Below, piece after piece: positions 45,688 through 54,878 of a DNA stretch of 64,000 nt. Made by a program: the position numbers and the translations under genes. The notes beneath the pieces are model-generated. The model was not told the DNA's origin, did no database searches, and was given only the letters and a program-made list of their open reading frames with translations. This DNA is from Aquimarina sp. MAR_2010_214 (GTDB lineage: Bacteria > Bacteroidota > Bacteroidia > Flavobacteriales > Flavobacteriaceae): assembly GCF_002846555.1 (NCBI RefSeq), contig NZ_PJMS01000001.1, positions 868,001 to 932,000 of the forward strand, written 5' to 3'. Position 1 is the stretch's first letter. Each line of letters opens with the position of its first letter.

Positions 45688-46344
45688 TCAAAAAGAAAAC
45701 ATATTTCTAGCCACATATCCTATAACTATTAAAAAACCACCAAAAATTAATAACCCTGTAGGGAGACCATATTTTTCCCAAGAATTATCTAGAAATAGTT
45801 TTTTGTTTTTCGGAAATTCAGGACTTATATATAATGATATTTCTTCACCTTTTACATATTCTCGACTAGAAGAAGATACCTTAGCTTTTCTGTTATACAT
45901 TTTTCCGTTCATTTCAAACTCAAAAACTGGAGTATACATTGTAGTTGTAGTGTTATCAGAGCGACTTTGATAAGAATCATATTTTACTATAATAGCTTCT
46001 ATTTTTTTGGCATTTGATAAAAAAATAAGCCTTTCAGTAAATTGATATAAACTAGAGAGCAATAAAACAAATCCTATACCTGAGAGCAAAATAAAAATAA
46101 CAAAAGAGACTCTCTTAGATTTTGTTTTCTTATGATCTAGAAAAAGAGTTTGTGAAGAAGATGAATCTGTATTATGTAGAACATTGCGATCATTATTTTT
46201 AAGAACATTTAATAACTCTTTTAATTCCTGTTGTCCTGGATTACAATTTTCCTTTATATACTTAAGAGCTTCTTTTTTATGATTTGATTCCCATAATTTG
46301 TTTATATGGTTTATATCACTTTTGGTAAAAGATGTGTTTTTCAT
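45688..46344 (-). CDS. DUF3592-family membrane protein
   Basis: This 218-residue protein has a soluble N-terminal part (TKSDINHINKLWESNHKKEALKYIKENC), then a helix (about 79-101). A DUF3592-like beta domain follows (AKKIEAIIVKYDSYQSR, TMYTPVFEFEMNGKMYNRKA, VKGEEISLYISPEFPKN), then a second helix near the end. Function is unknown. It is the last - strand gene of the accessory island and is divergent from sprE across 259 bases. Confidence 0.75.
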   Translation of the reverse strand: MKNTSFTKSDINHINKLWESNHKKEALKYIKENCNPGQQELKELLNVLKNNDRNVLHNTDSSSSQTLFLDHKKTKSKRVSFVIFILLSGIGFVLLLSSLYQFTERLIFLSNAKKIEAIIVKYDSYQSRSDNTTTTMYTPVFEFEMNGKMYNRKAKVSSSSREYVKGEEISLYISPEFPKNKKLFLDNSWEKYGLPTGLLIFGGFLIVIGYVARNMFSF

Positions 46345-46603
46345 AATTTTTTATAAAGGTTAAAAATTGAAACAATACAGAAAACACTGTTTTTTTGATA
46401 AACATCTTGGATTAGCAATTTATACAAATAATGTTTTGTGTCATTGTTAATAACCTAAGAAAACACAATGAAAATAGTATTAGTAGGTAGAAAAATATGT
46501 TAACAACCCGTTTTTTAACGAAAGAAATGTATTTTTACAACGCACACACAATTTTTGTGTACAATCAACATACTAAAAGTCAAGTTTTTTAGTTATCACA
46601 CGT

Positions 46604-49258
46604 ATGAATTTATCTGGTTTGGGCAGAAAATTATTAAAGACCGCGCTGATATTGCTTTTGGCAATTATAGGATTTGCTTGTTCTCGTAAAAAAGACAAGT
46701 TTATAAATCGTACGTGGCATGATGTTACCACAAAAAATAATACACTATATAATGGCCGATTGGCTTTTGATGTAGGTAAGCAAGATATTATTCAGTCCTA
46801 CAAAGACAATTTTTGGGAGTTGTTACCTGTAGAAAGGATGATCGTAAGTGAAGACGTTAGACTTCCTAACGAAGTGCTTAATAAAAACTTTGATAGAGCA
46901 GAGGAAAAGTCGGTAAAAGCAATTCAAAAACACAGTATGCTTATTGATAATAAGGAACGTAATCCTAAGATCGATGAAGCATTTTTGTTATTAGGTAAAG
47001 CTCGTTATTTCGAACAACGTTTTGTGCCTGCGCTTGAAGCTTTTAACTATATCTTATATAAATACCCCACAAGTAATACGATCAATCACGCCAAAGTGTG
47101 GAGAGCTAAAACAAATCTTCGCCTCGATAATAATGATAAAGCGATAGAGGATTTGACTAGAATGATCGAGCAAGAGTTTATGAAACCTCAGGATTATGCA
47201 GATGCAGTAGCTATGATGGCTCAAGCATATATCAACCTAGAAAGAAAAGACTCTGCCGTTACTTATATTACTAAAGCTGCCGTTCATACCAGAAAAAATG
47301 AAGAGAAAGGCAGATATCTCTATATAAAGGGACAATTATTAAATGAATTGGGGTATAAGGATAGTGCAAATTATGCTTTTGATCAGGTTATAGACCTCAA
47401 CAGAAGAGCACCTAGAAAATATATGATGAATGCCTATATGGCAAAAGCTCGAAATTTTAATTACGAAAACGGTAATAAAGAAGAATTTCTCGAATTATTA
47501 GCTGATCTTGAAAAAAATCGAGAAAATCGACCATTTTTGGATAAAATATACAACCAAAAAGCAGTTTATTTTAAAACCTTAGATTCTATTGATCTGGCTA
47601 TAGCGTATTATAATAAATCATTGAGAACAAAGTCTGAAGATAAGTACTTAGAATCTCTTAACTATTATACCCTTGGAGATATTAGTTTTGATAGAAAAGA
47701 GTATGCTATTTCTGGAGCGTATTATGATAGCACACTTCAGCGAATGATTGTAGATTCAAAACGGTATAGAGTATTAAAGAAAAAAAGAGATAATCTTGAC
47801 GACGTTATTCTATATGAAGGTATTGCCAAAACAAATGATAGTATTCTTACTATTTTGGCCATGGCACCAGAGCAGAGAATAACGTATTATGCAGAGTATA
47901 CCGATGCGTTAAAAACAAAAGCTTTAGAAGAAGAAAAAGCTGCAGAAGTTGCCAGAATAAAAGATAATTTACCAGTAGAACAAAGGTACAGGCAACCAGG
48001 TTCCGGATTTAGGACAGACACTAAAGGACCAAAGGTAGAAGGAGGAATCTTTTACTTCTATAATCAAACTACGGTAGCTTATGGTAAAACTGCTTTCAAA
48101 AGAACGTATGGAAATAGAGAACTACAAGACAATTGGAGAGTTTCAAGTATTTCTAATCCGGGCGCTGTCTCTACAATAGAGAAAGAAAAAAAGGATGAAT
48201 ATTCTATCGATACAGATCCAACGTTTGATCCGCAAACCTATATTGCTCAATTACCAACTGATCCTTCAGCTATTGATAGCCTTCAAACTGATCGTAACTT
48301 TGCTTACTATCAACTTGGAGTTATATATAAAGAAAAATTTCAGGAGTATGGTTTAGCTATAGATAAATTAGAAGATCTATTGCAGAGCAATCCCGAAAAA
48401 CGACTAATTGTTCCTTCTAAGTATAATTTGTATAAAATCTATTTGACACAGGGAAATACGTCGAAATCCAATGCAATGATGCAGGATATTATTAACAATC
48501 ATGGAGAATCGAGATACGCCAAAATTCTTCAGAACCCTGATGAAGCATTAAAAGATGATGAAAATAGCCCTAAATCAATATATAATAGGTTGTATAGGGA
48601 TTTTCAGAATCAAAAATATGCATCAGTAATAAAAGAAAGCGATGAGATGATTATAAAATTTGGAGGAGATGAAGATTTTTTACCCAAATTTGAATTATTA
48701 AAAGCTCAGGCGATAGGTCGATATAGAGGGTTTGAAGCCTATAAGGAAGCGCTTAATTATGTGTCTCTTAATTACCCTCAAAGCCCTGAAGGTAAAAAGG
48801 CCCAGGTGATTTATCAGGTTACGATTCCGCAAATTCAGGATAATGCATTTTTGATTGATGTAAATGAACAAAATAACCATAAGCTGGTTTATGCATTTTC
48901 TACTTTTGGAGACAATCAGGCACAAGGATTAAAAGAACAGATAGAAGCTATTATCAAAGAACTTCGATATGAGAAGATGAAAGTTTCCTTAGATATATAT
49001 AATAAAGATCAACAATTTGTAGTTGTACATACAAATGGAAATAAATTAGCCGCAGAAGGGTTGGCAGAATTATTGTCTTTAGGTAAAACTGAAGATACTC
49101 GTGGTGTAGATTTAACTAAATGGGATAGAAAAAAGAAATATTATGAAAAAGTAGAGGCTGCGTTTTTTACGATAGCATCTCCAAATTATAGAATACTTCA
49201 GATTCATAAAAATCTCGAAAAATATATTCAATCAGAACCAGAACCAGAAACCGAATAA
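46604..49258 (+). CDS. sprE: SprE/PorW-like gliding motility and T9SS lipoprotein
   Basis: This 884-residue lipoprotein (IIGFACSRKKD, Cys26) is made mainly of tetratricopeptide-like repeats (LLLGKARYFEQRFVPALEAFNYIL, YLYIKGQLLNELGYKDSANYAFDQV). The opening CSRKKDKFINRTWHDVTTKNNTLYNG is characteristic of SprE of Flavobacterium johnsoniae and PorW of Porphyromonas gingivalis, which are needed for type IX secretion and gliding. It sits in the periplasm on the outer membrane. Its neighbours, a bactofilin and the atp operon, are also typical. A T9SS cargo protein is encoded at 57525. Confidence 0.88.
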   Translation: MNLSGLGRKLLKTALILLLAIIGFACSRKKDKFINRTWHDVTTKNNTLYNGRLAFDVGKQDIIQSYKDNFWELLPVERMIVSEDVRLPNEVLNKNFDRAEEKSVKAIQKHSMLIDNKERNPKIDEAFLLLGKARYFEQRFVPALEAFNYILYKYPTSNTINHAKVWRAKTNLRLDNNDKAIEDLTRMIEQEFMKPQDYADAVAMMAQAYINLERKDSAVTYITKAAVHTRKNEEKGRYLYIKGQLLNELGYKDSANYAFDQVIDLNRRAPRKYMMNAYMAKARNFNYENGNKEEFLELLADLEKNRENRPFLDKIYNQKAVYFKTLDSIDLAIAYYNKSLRTKSEDKYLESLNYYTLGDISFDRKEYAISGAYYDSTLQRMIVDSKRYRVLKKKRDNLDDVILYEGIAKTNDSILTILAMAPEQRITYYAEYTDALKTKALEEEKAAEVARIKDNLPVEQRYRQPGSGFRTDTKGPKVEGGIFYFYNQTTVAYGKTAFKRTYGNRELQDNWRVSSISNPGAVSTIEKEKKDEYSIDTDPTFDPQTYIAQLPTDPSAIDSLQTDRNFAYYQLGVIYKEKFQEYGLAIDKLEDLLQSNPEKRLIVPSKYNLYKIYLTQGNTSKSNAMMQDIINNHGESRYAKILQNPDEALKDDENSPKSIYNRLYRDFQNQKYASVIKESDEMIIKFGGDEDFLPKFELLKAQAIGRYRGFEAYKEALNYVSLNYPQSPEGKKAQVIYQVTIPQIQDNAFLIDVNEQNNHKLVYAFSTFGDNQAQGLKEQIEAIIKELRYEKMKVSLDIYNKDQQFVVVHTNGNKLAAEGLAELLSLGKTEDTRGVDLTKWDRKKKYYEKVEAAFFTIASPNYRILQIHKNLEKYIQSEPEPETE

Positions 49259-49279
49259 TCATTTAATCCCCCTTATATT

Positions 49280-49726
49280 ATGTTTTCAGACAACAAAAAA
49301 GGAAGAGATTACGGCAATACGACCGATTTCTCACGCAATCAAAACAAAATCTCAGAAGGAACTAAAATCGTTGGAGATGTTATTTCTGAAGGAGGTTTTA
49401 GAATTGAAGGGACCATCGAAGGAACTTTTAAAACTACTGGTAAAGTAGTAGTAGGAACATCAGGCTTTATTAAAGGAACATTAGAATGCTCTGATGCAGA
49501 TTTCGAAGGTAAGTTCTCAGGAACTCTTAATGTATCAAACACCTTATCTTTAAAGCCAACTGCACATATCGAAGGCGAAGTTACTGTAGGTAAATTAGCT
49601 GTAGAGCCAGGAGCAAACTTTAACGCATCTTGTTCTATGAAAGGAAGTGTAAAATCGTTGGGTAAATCTGGTGAACAAAAATCTTCACAGCCACAAACGA
49701 CGCAAGGGCAAGGGAAATCAGCTTAG
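49280..49726 (+). CDS. Bactofilin (polymer-forming cytoskeletal protein)
   Basis: This 148-residue protein has a central beta-helix of bactofilin type (ISEGTKIVGDVISEGGFRIEGTIEGTF, KVVVGTSGFIKGTLECSDADFEGKF, TAHIEGEVTVGKLAVEPGANFNASCSM) and a Gln/Ser-rich tail. Bactofilins polymerise without nucleotide at the membrane and help shape cells or place envelope machines. It follows sprE by 21 bases and is probably co-transcribed with it. Confidence 0.92.
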   Translation: MFSDNKKGRDYGNTTDFSRNQNKISEGTKIVGDVISEGGFRIEGTIEGTFKTTGKVVVGTSGFIKGTLECSDADFEGKFSGTLNVSNTLSLKPTAHIEGEVTVGKLAVEPGANFNASCSMKGSVKSLGKSGEQKSSQPQTTQGQGKSA

Positions 49727-49731
49727 GTTGA

Positions 49732-49780
49732 AAGTTTGTATTGCACATTAAGTTTCTCTTGATTGAGAAAATACAAACTT
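49732..49780 (+). terminator. Nested hairpin after the bactofilin gene
   Basis: Outer arms 49732-49742 and 49770-49780 (11 bp) enclose inner arms TTTCTC (49753-49758) and GAGAAA (49765-49770). There is no T-run. It lies 6 bases after the bactofilin stop and may end or protect that transcript. Confidence 0.45.
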
Positions 49781-49814
49781 CTGATGTAAAAGTGTAATTC
49801 TAAATAAAGTGTAG

Positions 49815-49988
49815 ATGAAAAACATCAATTCTATAAAAACACTCAATAAGAATCAATTAGAGAGTGTCAAGGGAGGAAGCTCTCCTCACAGAGCTAGAGG
49901 AGAATCATTCTCGTTGTTAAAAAATCTCGACGATTTAGTAATTACTTATTTTTCTGGCCATGGTGTTGGAGACGGAACTGGGGAATAA
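49815..49988 (+). CDS. Short double-glycine-leader peptide, 57 residues
   Basis: ATG 49815 to TAA 49988 encodes a 57-residue peptide. Residues 1-21 read like a Bacteroidota double-glycine leader (SIKTLNKNQLESVKGG) ending in Gly20-Gly21. The 36-residue core (SSPHRARGESFSLLKN, then FSGHGVGDGTGE) has no Cys, is basic at first and Gly-rich at the end. It fits a secreted peptide or a modified-peptide precursor. It lies between bactofilin and atpZ on the + strand. No transporter is next to it. Confidence 0.65.
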   Translation: MKNINSIKTLNKNQLESVKGGSSPHRARGESFSLLKNLDDLVITYFSGHGVGDGTGE

Positions 49989-50048
49989 GTTTTCTGTATA
50001 ATTAGAATGCTTATTAAAAGCAATACTTTTTCTTAATAAAAAGAAACC

Positions 50049-50279
50049 TTGAAAAAGAATAATCGAGGTAAAAAAACCTTTAACAAATATATTGCCCTTA
50101 CAGGAATAGCTTTCCAAATGGGAGCTACCATATTCCTATGTGCTTATGCGGGAAAAAAACTGGATGCTTATTATGAGTTAGAAAAGCAATGGTTTACCAT
50201 GGGATTTATACTCTTTGGGGTAACTGCTTCTATATATCTGGTAATTAAGCAACTCAATCGAATTAATAAATCAGATTGA
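50049..50279 (+). CDS. AtpZ/AtpI-family protein of the ATP synthase operon
   Basis: This 76-residue protein starts at TTG 50049 or ATG a few codons away and has two helices (about 14-34 and 45-66: YIALTGIAFQMGATIFLCAYAGKKLD, WFTMGFILFGVTASIYLVIKQL). This is the AtpZ/AtpI family (DUF3671-like AtpZ) found before atpB, thought to help c-ring assembly or ion uptake. Its place at the head of the atp genes supports the call. Confidence 0.8.
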   Translation: MKKNNRGKKTFNKYIALTGIAFQMGATIFLCAYAGKKLDAYYELEKQWFTMGFILFGVTASIYLVIKQLNRINKSD

Positions 50280-50390
50280 CTATTAATGTATCAGTATTAG
50301 ATTTTTAAACTCCCTAAATGCTTCTGTACTATTTAGAAAATTTAGATATTTGATGAGTTTATTTTTTGAATAAAGAATTTTAATACGCTA

Positions 50391-50768
50391 ATGGGAAAGA
50401 ACGTATTCCGTTTTTTATTTCTTTTCACTATTGTAATATCGGGTAGTTATATGATCCATATGGGTATCATAAACACCTTTTTACTTGAAAGAAATATTAA
50501 TATTATCAAGTTTTCGTACATATTCAATAGTGTATTCACCTTTGTGTTTACAATGGTTATATTAGTACTAAGCAAAAAATTTAAGGATCAACTTGGTTTT
50601 ATTTTTATGGGAGGTAGTCTTATAAAAATTGGAGTTTTTATAGCCATCAGTAAGCTTAGTGATTTTGAAATGAGTAAAAGCGTCTTTCTTGATTTTTTTG
50701 TTGCCTATTTAATCTGTTTGATCTTCGAAGTCTACTATGTCTCAAGGATTTTGAATTCTTCTAAATAA
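50391..50768 (+). CDS. DUF6168-like small membrane protein before atpB
   Basis: This 125-residue protein has four helices and no charged catalytic motif (FRFLFLFTIVISGSYMIHMGII, FVFTMVILVLSKKFKDQLGFIFMGGSLIKIGVFIAISKL). In Flavobacteriia a protein of this kind (DUF6168, from memory) lies between atpZ and atpB and may replace AtpI. Function is unknown. Confidence 0.7.
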   Translation: MGKNVFRFLFLFTIVISGSYMIHMGIINTFLLERNINIIKFSYIFNSVFTFVFTMVILVLSKKFKDQLGFIFMGGSLIKIGVFIAISKLSDFEMSKSVFLDFFVAYLICLIFEVYYVSRILNSSK

Positions 50769-50849
50769 TTGAATTTCAGAAACTTAATGATTTTCGGGTA
50801 ATCTTAAACTTATTTAGTCAAAATAGTTTAAGAATCTAACATAATTATG

Positions 50850-50857
50850 TACATTTG
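50850..50857 (+). promoter_or_regulatory. Promoter of atpB (TTTA, 19 bp, TACATTTG)
   Basis: TACATTTG matches TAnnTTTG. A TTTA at 50827-50830 lies 19 bases upstream, the expected -33 spacing. It is 33 bases before the chosen atpB start at 50891, so the core atp genes probably have their own promoter. Confidence 0.75.
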
Positions 50858-50890
50858 CACCGAAATTTAGGAACCGAAATTTTACGCGTA

Positions 50891-51961
50891 ATGCAAAAAT
50901 GTACTGTAGTTAAAATTTTATTGATTTTTAGTCTGGTCTTTACGACAGGAAACTTATTCGCCAAAGAATCCGAGAAAAAGGAAGGTGAAGGAGGTTTAAA
51001 GACAGAGATCAAAGAATTTATAGATCATCACCTTCAAGACTCACACGATTTCACATTGTTTTCTGATAAAGAAGCAAACAAGCATTATGGATTTCCATTA
51101 CCAGTTATCTTATGGGATAATGGGTTGAAGCTTTTCTCTTCTTCCAAATTTCATCATGGAGAAACTGTTGCTGAGGTTGATGGTAATTACTATAAACTTT
51201 ACCATTCAAAAATTTATAAAACAGATGCATCAGGGACGATCAATTATGATGAGGATCACCATGCGACCAATACAAAACCATTAGATTTTTCGATCACAAA
51301 AAATGTAGTGAGTATTTTATTAATTGGCTTGCTTATGTTTTTTATGTTTAGTCGTCTGGCTAAATCATATAAGAAAAATAATGGTATTCCTACAGGGGTT
51401 GGACGTTTCTTAGAGCCTCTTGTGCTTTTTGTTAGAGATGAGATTGCTATTCCAAATATTGGAGAAAAAAATTATAAAAGATATATGAGCTTTTTGCTTA
51501 CAGTGTTTTTCTTTATCTGGTTATTAAACCTTTTAGGGATGACTCCATTGGCTGTTAATGTCACTGGAAATATTGCTGTAACATTTGCTTTGGCACTAAT
51601 CACGTTTTTAATCACTAACCTTACTGCTAATAAAAATTACTGGGGTCACATTTTTTGGATGCCAGGAGTACCTACTTTTATGAAGGTGGTTTTAGCACCA
51701 ATAGAGTTATTAGGGGTTTTTATCAAACCATTCTCGTTAATGATTCGTTTATATGCAAATATGACTGCAGGTCACGTGGTGATAATGAGTATCATTGGTA
51801 TGATGTTCTTATTTAAAAGTTGGATTGGTAGCCCATTATCATTTGGATTGTCTTTTGCGTTGTCAATATTAGAATTGTTGGTAGCTGCATTACAAGCATA
51901 TATATTTACGATGTTGTCTGCGTTATACTTTGGTATGGCGACTGAAGAGGCACATCACTAA
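50891..51961 (+). CDS. atpB: ATP synthase F0 subunit a
   Basis: This 356-residue subunit a has an N-terminal signal-like helix (VVKILLIFSLVFTTGNLFAKE). A long periplasmic segment with many His follows, then the conserved helices. The essential Arg is in FIKPFSLMIRLYANMTAGHVV. It forms the proton half-channels of the F0 motor. I chose ATG 50891 because an upstream ATG at 50855 would place the start on the promoter box; the extra 12 residues are not needed. Long N-terminal extensions with a signal peptide are normal in Bacteroidota. Confidence 0.93.
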   Translation: MQKCTVVKILLIFSLVFTTGNLFAKESEKKEGEGGLKTEIKEFIDHHLQDSHDFTLFSDKEANKHYGFPLPVILWDNGLKLFSSSKFHHGETVAEVDGNYYKLYHSKIYKTDASGTINYDEDHHATNTKPLDFSITKNVVSILLIGLLMFFMFSRLAKSYKKNNGIPTGVGRFLEPLVLFVRDEIAIPNIGEKNYKRYMSFLLTVFFFIWLLNLLGMTPLAVNVTGNIAVTFALALITFLITNLTANKNYWGHIFWMPGVPTFMKVVLAPIELLGVFIKPFSLMIRLYANMTAGHVVIMSIIGMMFLFKSWIGSPLSFGLSFALSILELLVAALQAYIFTMLSALYFGMATEEAHH

Positions 51962-51992
51962 TTTTGAACGTTTAATTTTTAATTATATAATT

Positions 51993-52184
51993 ATGGAAAT
52001 TCCAAATATTGTTGGTGCAGGTTTAATCGTAATCGGAGCTGGTATTGGTATTGGTAGAATCGGTGGACAGGCAATGGAAGCTATCGCTCGTCAACCAGAA
52101 GCTTCTGGTAAAATCCAAACAGCTATGCTTATTGCAGCAGCACTTATTGAAGGTATTGGATTTGCTGCATTATTTGCAGCTTAA
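51993..52184 (+). CDS. atpE: ATP synthase F0 subunit c
   Basis: This 63-residue hairpin protein has helix 1 GAGLIVIGAGIGIG, loop ARQPEASGKIQ and helix 2 MLIAAALIEGIGFAALFA, with the ion-binding Glu in ALIEGI. The lack of a Ser or Thr after Glu and of a Gln in helix 1 points to protons and not sodium (inference). I chose ATG 51993 because the upstream frame to 51930 overlaps atpB and has no family similarity. Confidence 0.95.
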   Translation: MEIPNIVGAGLIVIGAGIGIGRIGGQAMEAIARQPEASGKIQTAMLIAAALIEGIGFAALFAA

Positions 52185-52203
52185 TTCATTTAATACAGAT
52201 GAT

Positions 52204-52232
52204 AACAACTGCAACGGTTGGTTGCAGTTGTT
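52204..52232 (+). promoter_or_regulatory. 12-bp perfect hairpin between atpE and atpF
   Basis: Arms 52204-52215 and 52221-52232 pair perfectly around a 5-base loop, followed by a T-rich stretch (52247-52248 region). It lies 19 bases after the atpE stop. Such stems after atpE can slow or stop transcription and protect the mRNA, helping make many c subunits. Confidence 0.7.
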
Positions 52233-52282
52233 CATTTTGAGTTTTTTTAAAATTAAACGGTAAAAAGATAACATAATTAATT

Positions 52283-52783
52283 ATGGATAAGTTAATAAAT
52301 GATTTTTCATTCGGTCTGTTTTTCTGGCAGATATTACTTTTTGTAGGTTTATTATTATTATTAAGAAAATTTGCCTGGAAACCTATTTTAGAGGCTGTAA
52401 ATAATCGTGAAGAAGGAATCAAGAATGCATTAGAATCTGCAGAAGAAGCAAGAAAAGAAATGCAAAACCTTCAAGCTGATAATGAGCGAATCCTAAATGA
52501 AGCGAGAGCAGATCGTGATGGGATGCTTAAAGAAGCAAGACAGCTTAAAGAGAATATAATTACTGATGCAAAGTCTGAAGCACAAGCAGAAGCTGATAAA
52601 ATTGTAGCACAAGCACAAGCTACTATAGCTAGTGAGAAAAAAGCAGCAATTGCAGAGCTTAAGAATCAGGTTGCAGGACTTTCTGTAGAGATTGCAGAAA
52701 AAGTAGTAAGAAAAGAATTATCTGGCAAAGAGAAACAACTAGAATTAGTTGAATCTATGTTAGAGGACGTTACTTTAAATTAA
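52283..52783 (+). CDS. atpF: ATP synthase F0 subunit b
   Basis: This 166-residue protein has one N-terminal helix (FGLFFWQILLFVGLLLLLRKF) and then a long charged coiled coil (REEGIKNALESAEEARKEM ... LEDVTLN). It forms the stator stalk with subunit delta. It follows atpE after a 98-base gap with a hairpin and precedes atpH by 5 bases. Confidence 0.95.
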   Translation: MDKLINDFSFGLFFWQILLFVGLLLLLRKFAWKPILEAVNNREEGIKNALESAEEARKEMQNLQADNERILNEARADRDGMLKEARQLKENIITDAKSEAQAEADKIVAQAQATIASEKKAAIAELKNQVAGLSVEIAEKVVRKELSGKEKQLELVESMLEDVTLN

Positions 52784-52788
52784 ACTAA

Positions 52789-53316
52789 ATGAGTAGAGCA
52801 GCAATACGTTATGCTAAAGCAGTTTTGAGTCTGGCTCAAGACAAAAAGGCTACTGAAGATGTTCAGAAGGACATGCAAAGTATTATCGCTACAGTTAGCG
52901 GTAGCGCCGAGCTCAGAATGGTGTTAAGTAGTCCATTGATCAAAAGTGAAGTAAAACTTTCTTCATTGCGTGAGATTTTTAAAAGTACGGGTGAGATTAC
53001 TCAAAAACTTTTTGATGTGTTAATCGAAAATAAAAGAGTGAATTTGCTAGATGATGTAGCCAAGCAATACATTATTTTGTTTGATCAATTAAATAATACT
53101 CAAGTTGCAAAAGTAACTACAGCAGTACCATTGGATAAAGGATTAAGCGCTAAAGTTTTGGCCAAGATTAAAGAATTAACAGGTAATGAGGCTACCATAG
53201 AAAATGTAATCGATGAAAGTATTATCGGTGGATTTATTCTTAGAGTAGGTGATTTACAGTATAATGCAAGTATAGCAAATAAGCTTACTAGCTTAAGAAG
53301 AGAATTAAGTAATTAG
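52789..53316 (+). CDS. atpH: ATP synthase F1 subunit delta
   Basis: This 175-residue protein begins MSRAAIRYAKAVLSLAQDK and ends IIGGFILRVGDLQYNASIANKLTSLRREL, the classic delta (OSCP) ends. It links the b stalk to the top of F1. In related genomes atpA follows directly; here a 510-residue unrelated gene intervenes. Confidence 0.95.
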   Translation: MSRAAIRYAKAVLSLAQDKKATEDVQKDMQSIIATVSGSAELRMVLSSPLIKSEVKLSSLREIFKSTGEITQKLFDVLIENKRVNLLDDVAKQYIILFDQLNNTQVAKVTTAVPLDKGLSAKVLAKIKELTGNEATIENVIDESIIGGFILRVGDLQYNASIANKLTSLRRELSN

Positions 53317-53325
53317 TAAAGTTAT

Positions 53326-54858
53326 ATGAACACCCCAAAAATAATAGCAGTATTTGTATCCTTATTTTTTATTTTTTCAGCTTCGGCTCAAAAAATAAAA
53401 ATAAAGAAGGGTGTTGTTTTTATTGATAAAGTAGAGATACCTATTAAGGTCGATTCTGAGTATGTAACGACAAAGGGAGGTATTATGGGGGATTTTCATC
53501 AAATCCTTACTTTTTCTAATACTTCAACGTCTAATGTATTTGTAATAGTAGAGCACATAGGAAAAATGATGTCTCCTAATGGTGTAAAAGAAACATGGCT
53601 AGAAATTTCTGATCCAAGTAAAGAAAAAACAAATAGTGTTGATCTTGATAGAGCATTTGGAGGTGGTAGCAAGAAGGGAATTATAAAACATTTGATTAAT
53701 AAATATCAGTTCTTTAATGTCGAAGGCGTAGTTGATCAAAATAAGATCACAGAATTTTTTGATACAAAGACTGAAAGTAAAGCAAAAAATAAAGCAAATA
53801 AAGGGAAGGCTAAAGCAAAAAAATCCAAAGCATTAATAAGCAAAATAAGGCCCTTTGTTAAAAATGATTTAACGACTATTGTAACTGGAGGAGCAATGGG
53901 GACCAAAGTAATTGGAACCGTAAATGCCCCAGATAAATATCATGATACAAGAACTACACCAATCAAAGTATATGATTTGGATAATAACTTAGTGGCTTCA
54001 GCAACAACAGATATATTATCCCCAGTAATCATTTCTTTAATTGATGGTTCGACTTTTGAATATAAAAACAAATACCAATTAAGTGGTGGTTTGGGTAATA
54101 AAGATTTCCTTACTGAATTAGTAGAGAAAATTGTAGGTAAAGGATATGCGCTGGGAAGTCAAATAAATAAAGAAAAAGAAGTTGCGCATCAGGAGGAAAA
54201 TGAAAAAAAAGCTATTCAACATGAAAAGGATAAAGCCAATTATGAAGTAGCTAAAAGAAATTCTTCAAATATCTACCATAAAAAAGGCTATGTAATTGAT
54301 GAAAAAGGAGTGAAAAGGGAAGGAGATATTTCTATAGCTTTTCAAAAAATTAAAAACCCTGCAGATTGGGGTGGAATGGTTGATATTAGCTCCTATGGAA
54401 ATAGTTTAGCATTAAGATATATAGATAAGAAAGGAAAGAAAAAAATTAAATCATTTTCAGCTAAGAAAGGAACACGTTTTTGCCTAATTAATGAAGATGG
54501 GTCTGAGGTATGTTATCAAGGAATGAAAATTCAAGGTAATGGACTTCTTGGTCAAGCGGCAACTGTAACTTTTGAAGGAGTGGGCGAAGTACAATATGTA
54601 AAAGAAGTGCTCAAAGAAGGAAAAATAACAGTATATCAAAGTACACCAAGTAATAAATATGTAATAAGAACTGAAGATCAAGAAAAAGCATTTAATTTTG
54701 TATTTGGTGCATTAATTAAGAAAGAAAAGAAATTAGCTAAGTTAAAGGAATATCTTAACGGATGTGATTATGGTGATGGCACATATGATGAGGCTAGTTT
54801 TGAAAATATTGATAAAATAAAAGAACTAATTAATTTTTATAACAACTCTTGTAAGTAA
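53326..54858 (+). CDS. Secreted protein of unknown function inserted in the atp operon
   Basis: This 510-residue protein has a signal peptide ([17 protein letters not shown], cleavage after about 21). The mature part has an Ile/Lys start ([18 protein letters not shown]), a Lys/Ala-rich segment at about 140-180 ([20 protein letters not shown]) and a Glu/Lys coiled stretch at about 280-310. The C-terminal half has [24 protein letters not shown] and [19 protein letters not shown], which resemble strands of a repeated beta domain. It lies 9 bases after atpH and 20 bases before atpA, same strand, so it is transcribed with them. I do not recognise a family. Confidence 0.75.
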   Translation: MNTPKIIAVFVSLFFIFSASAQKIKIKKGVVFIDKVEIPIKVDSEYVTTKGGIMGDFHQILTFSNTSTSNVFVIVEHIGKMMSPNGVKETWLEISDPSKEKTNSVDLDRAFGGGSKKGIIKHLINKYQFFNVEGVVDQNKITEFFDTKTESKAKNKANKGKAKAKKSKALISKIRPFVKNDLTTIVTGGAMGTKVIGTVNAPDKYHDTRTTPIKVYDLDNNLVASATTDILSPVIISLIDGSTFEYKNKYQLSGGLGNKDFLTELVEKIVGKGYALGSQINKEKEVAHQEENEKKAIQHEKDKANYEVAKRNSSNIYHKKGYVIDEKGVKREGDISIAFQKIKNPADWGGMVDISSYGNSLALRYIDKKGKKKIKSFSAKKGTRFCLINEDGSEVCYQGMKIQGNGLLGQAATVTFEGVGEVQYVKEVLKEGKITVYQSTPSNKYVIRTEDQEKAFNFVFGALIKKEKKLAKLKEYLNGCDYGDGTYDEASFENIDKIKELINFYNNSCK

Positions 54859-54878
54859 CAAGAGAAATCATAATAGTT

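Noticed and set aside
49935..50117. 60-residue - strand gene between the leader peptide and atpZ
   Set aside because: It is antisense to atpZ and to the leader peptide and shows no family-like pattern.
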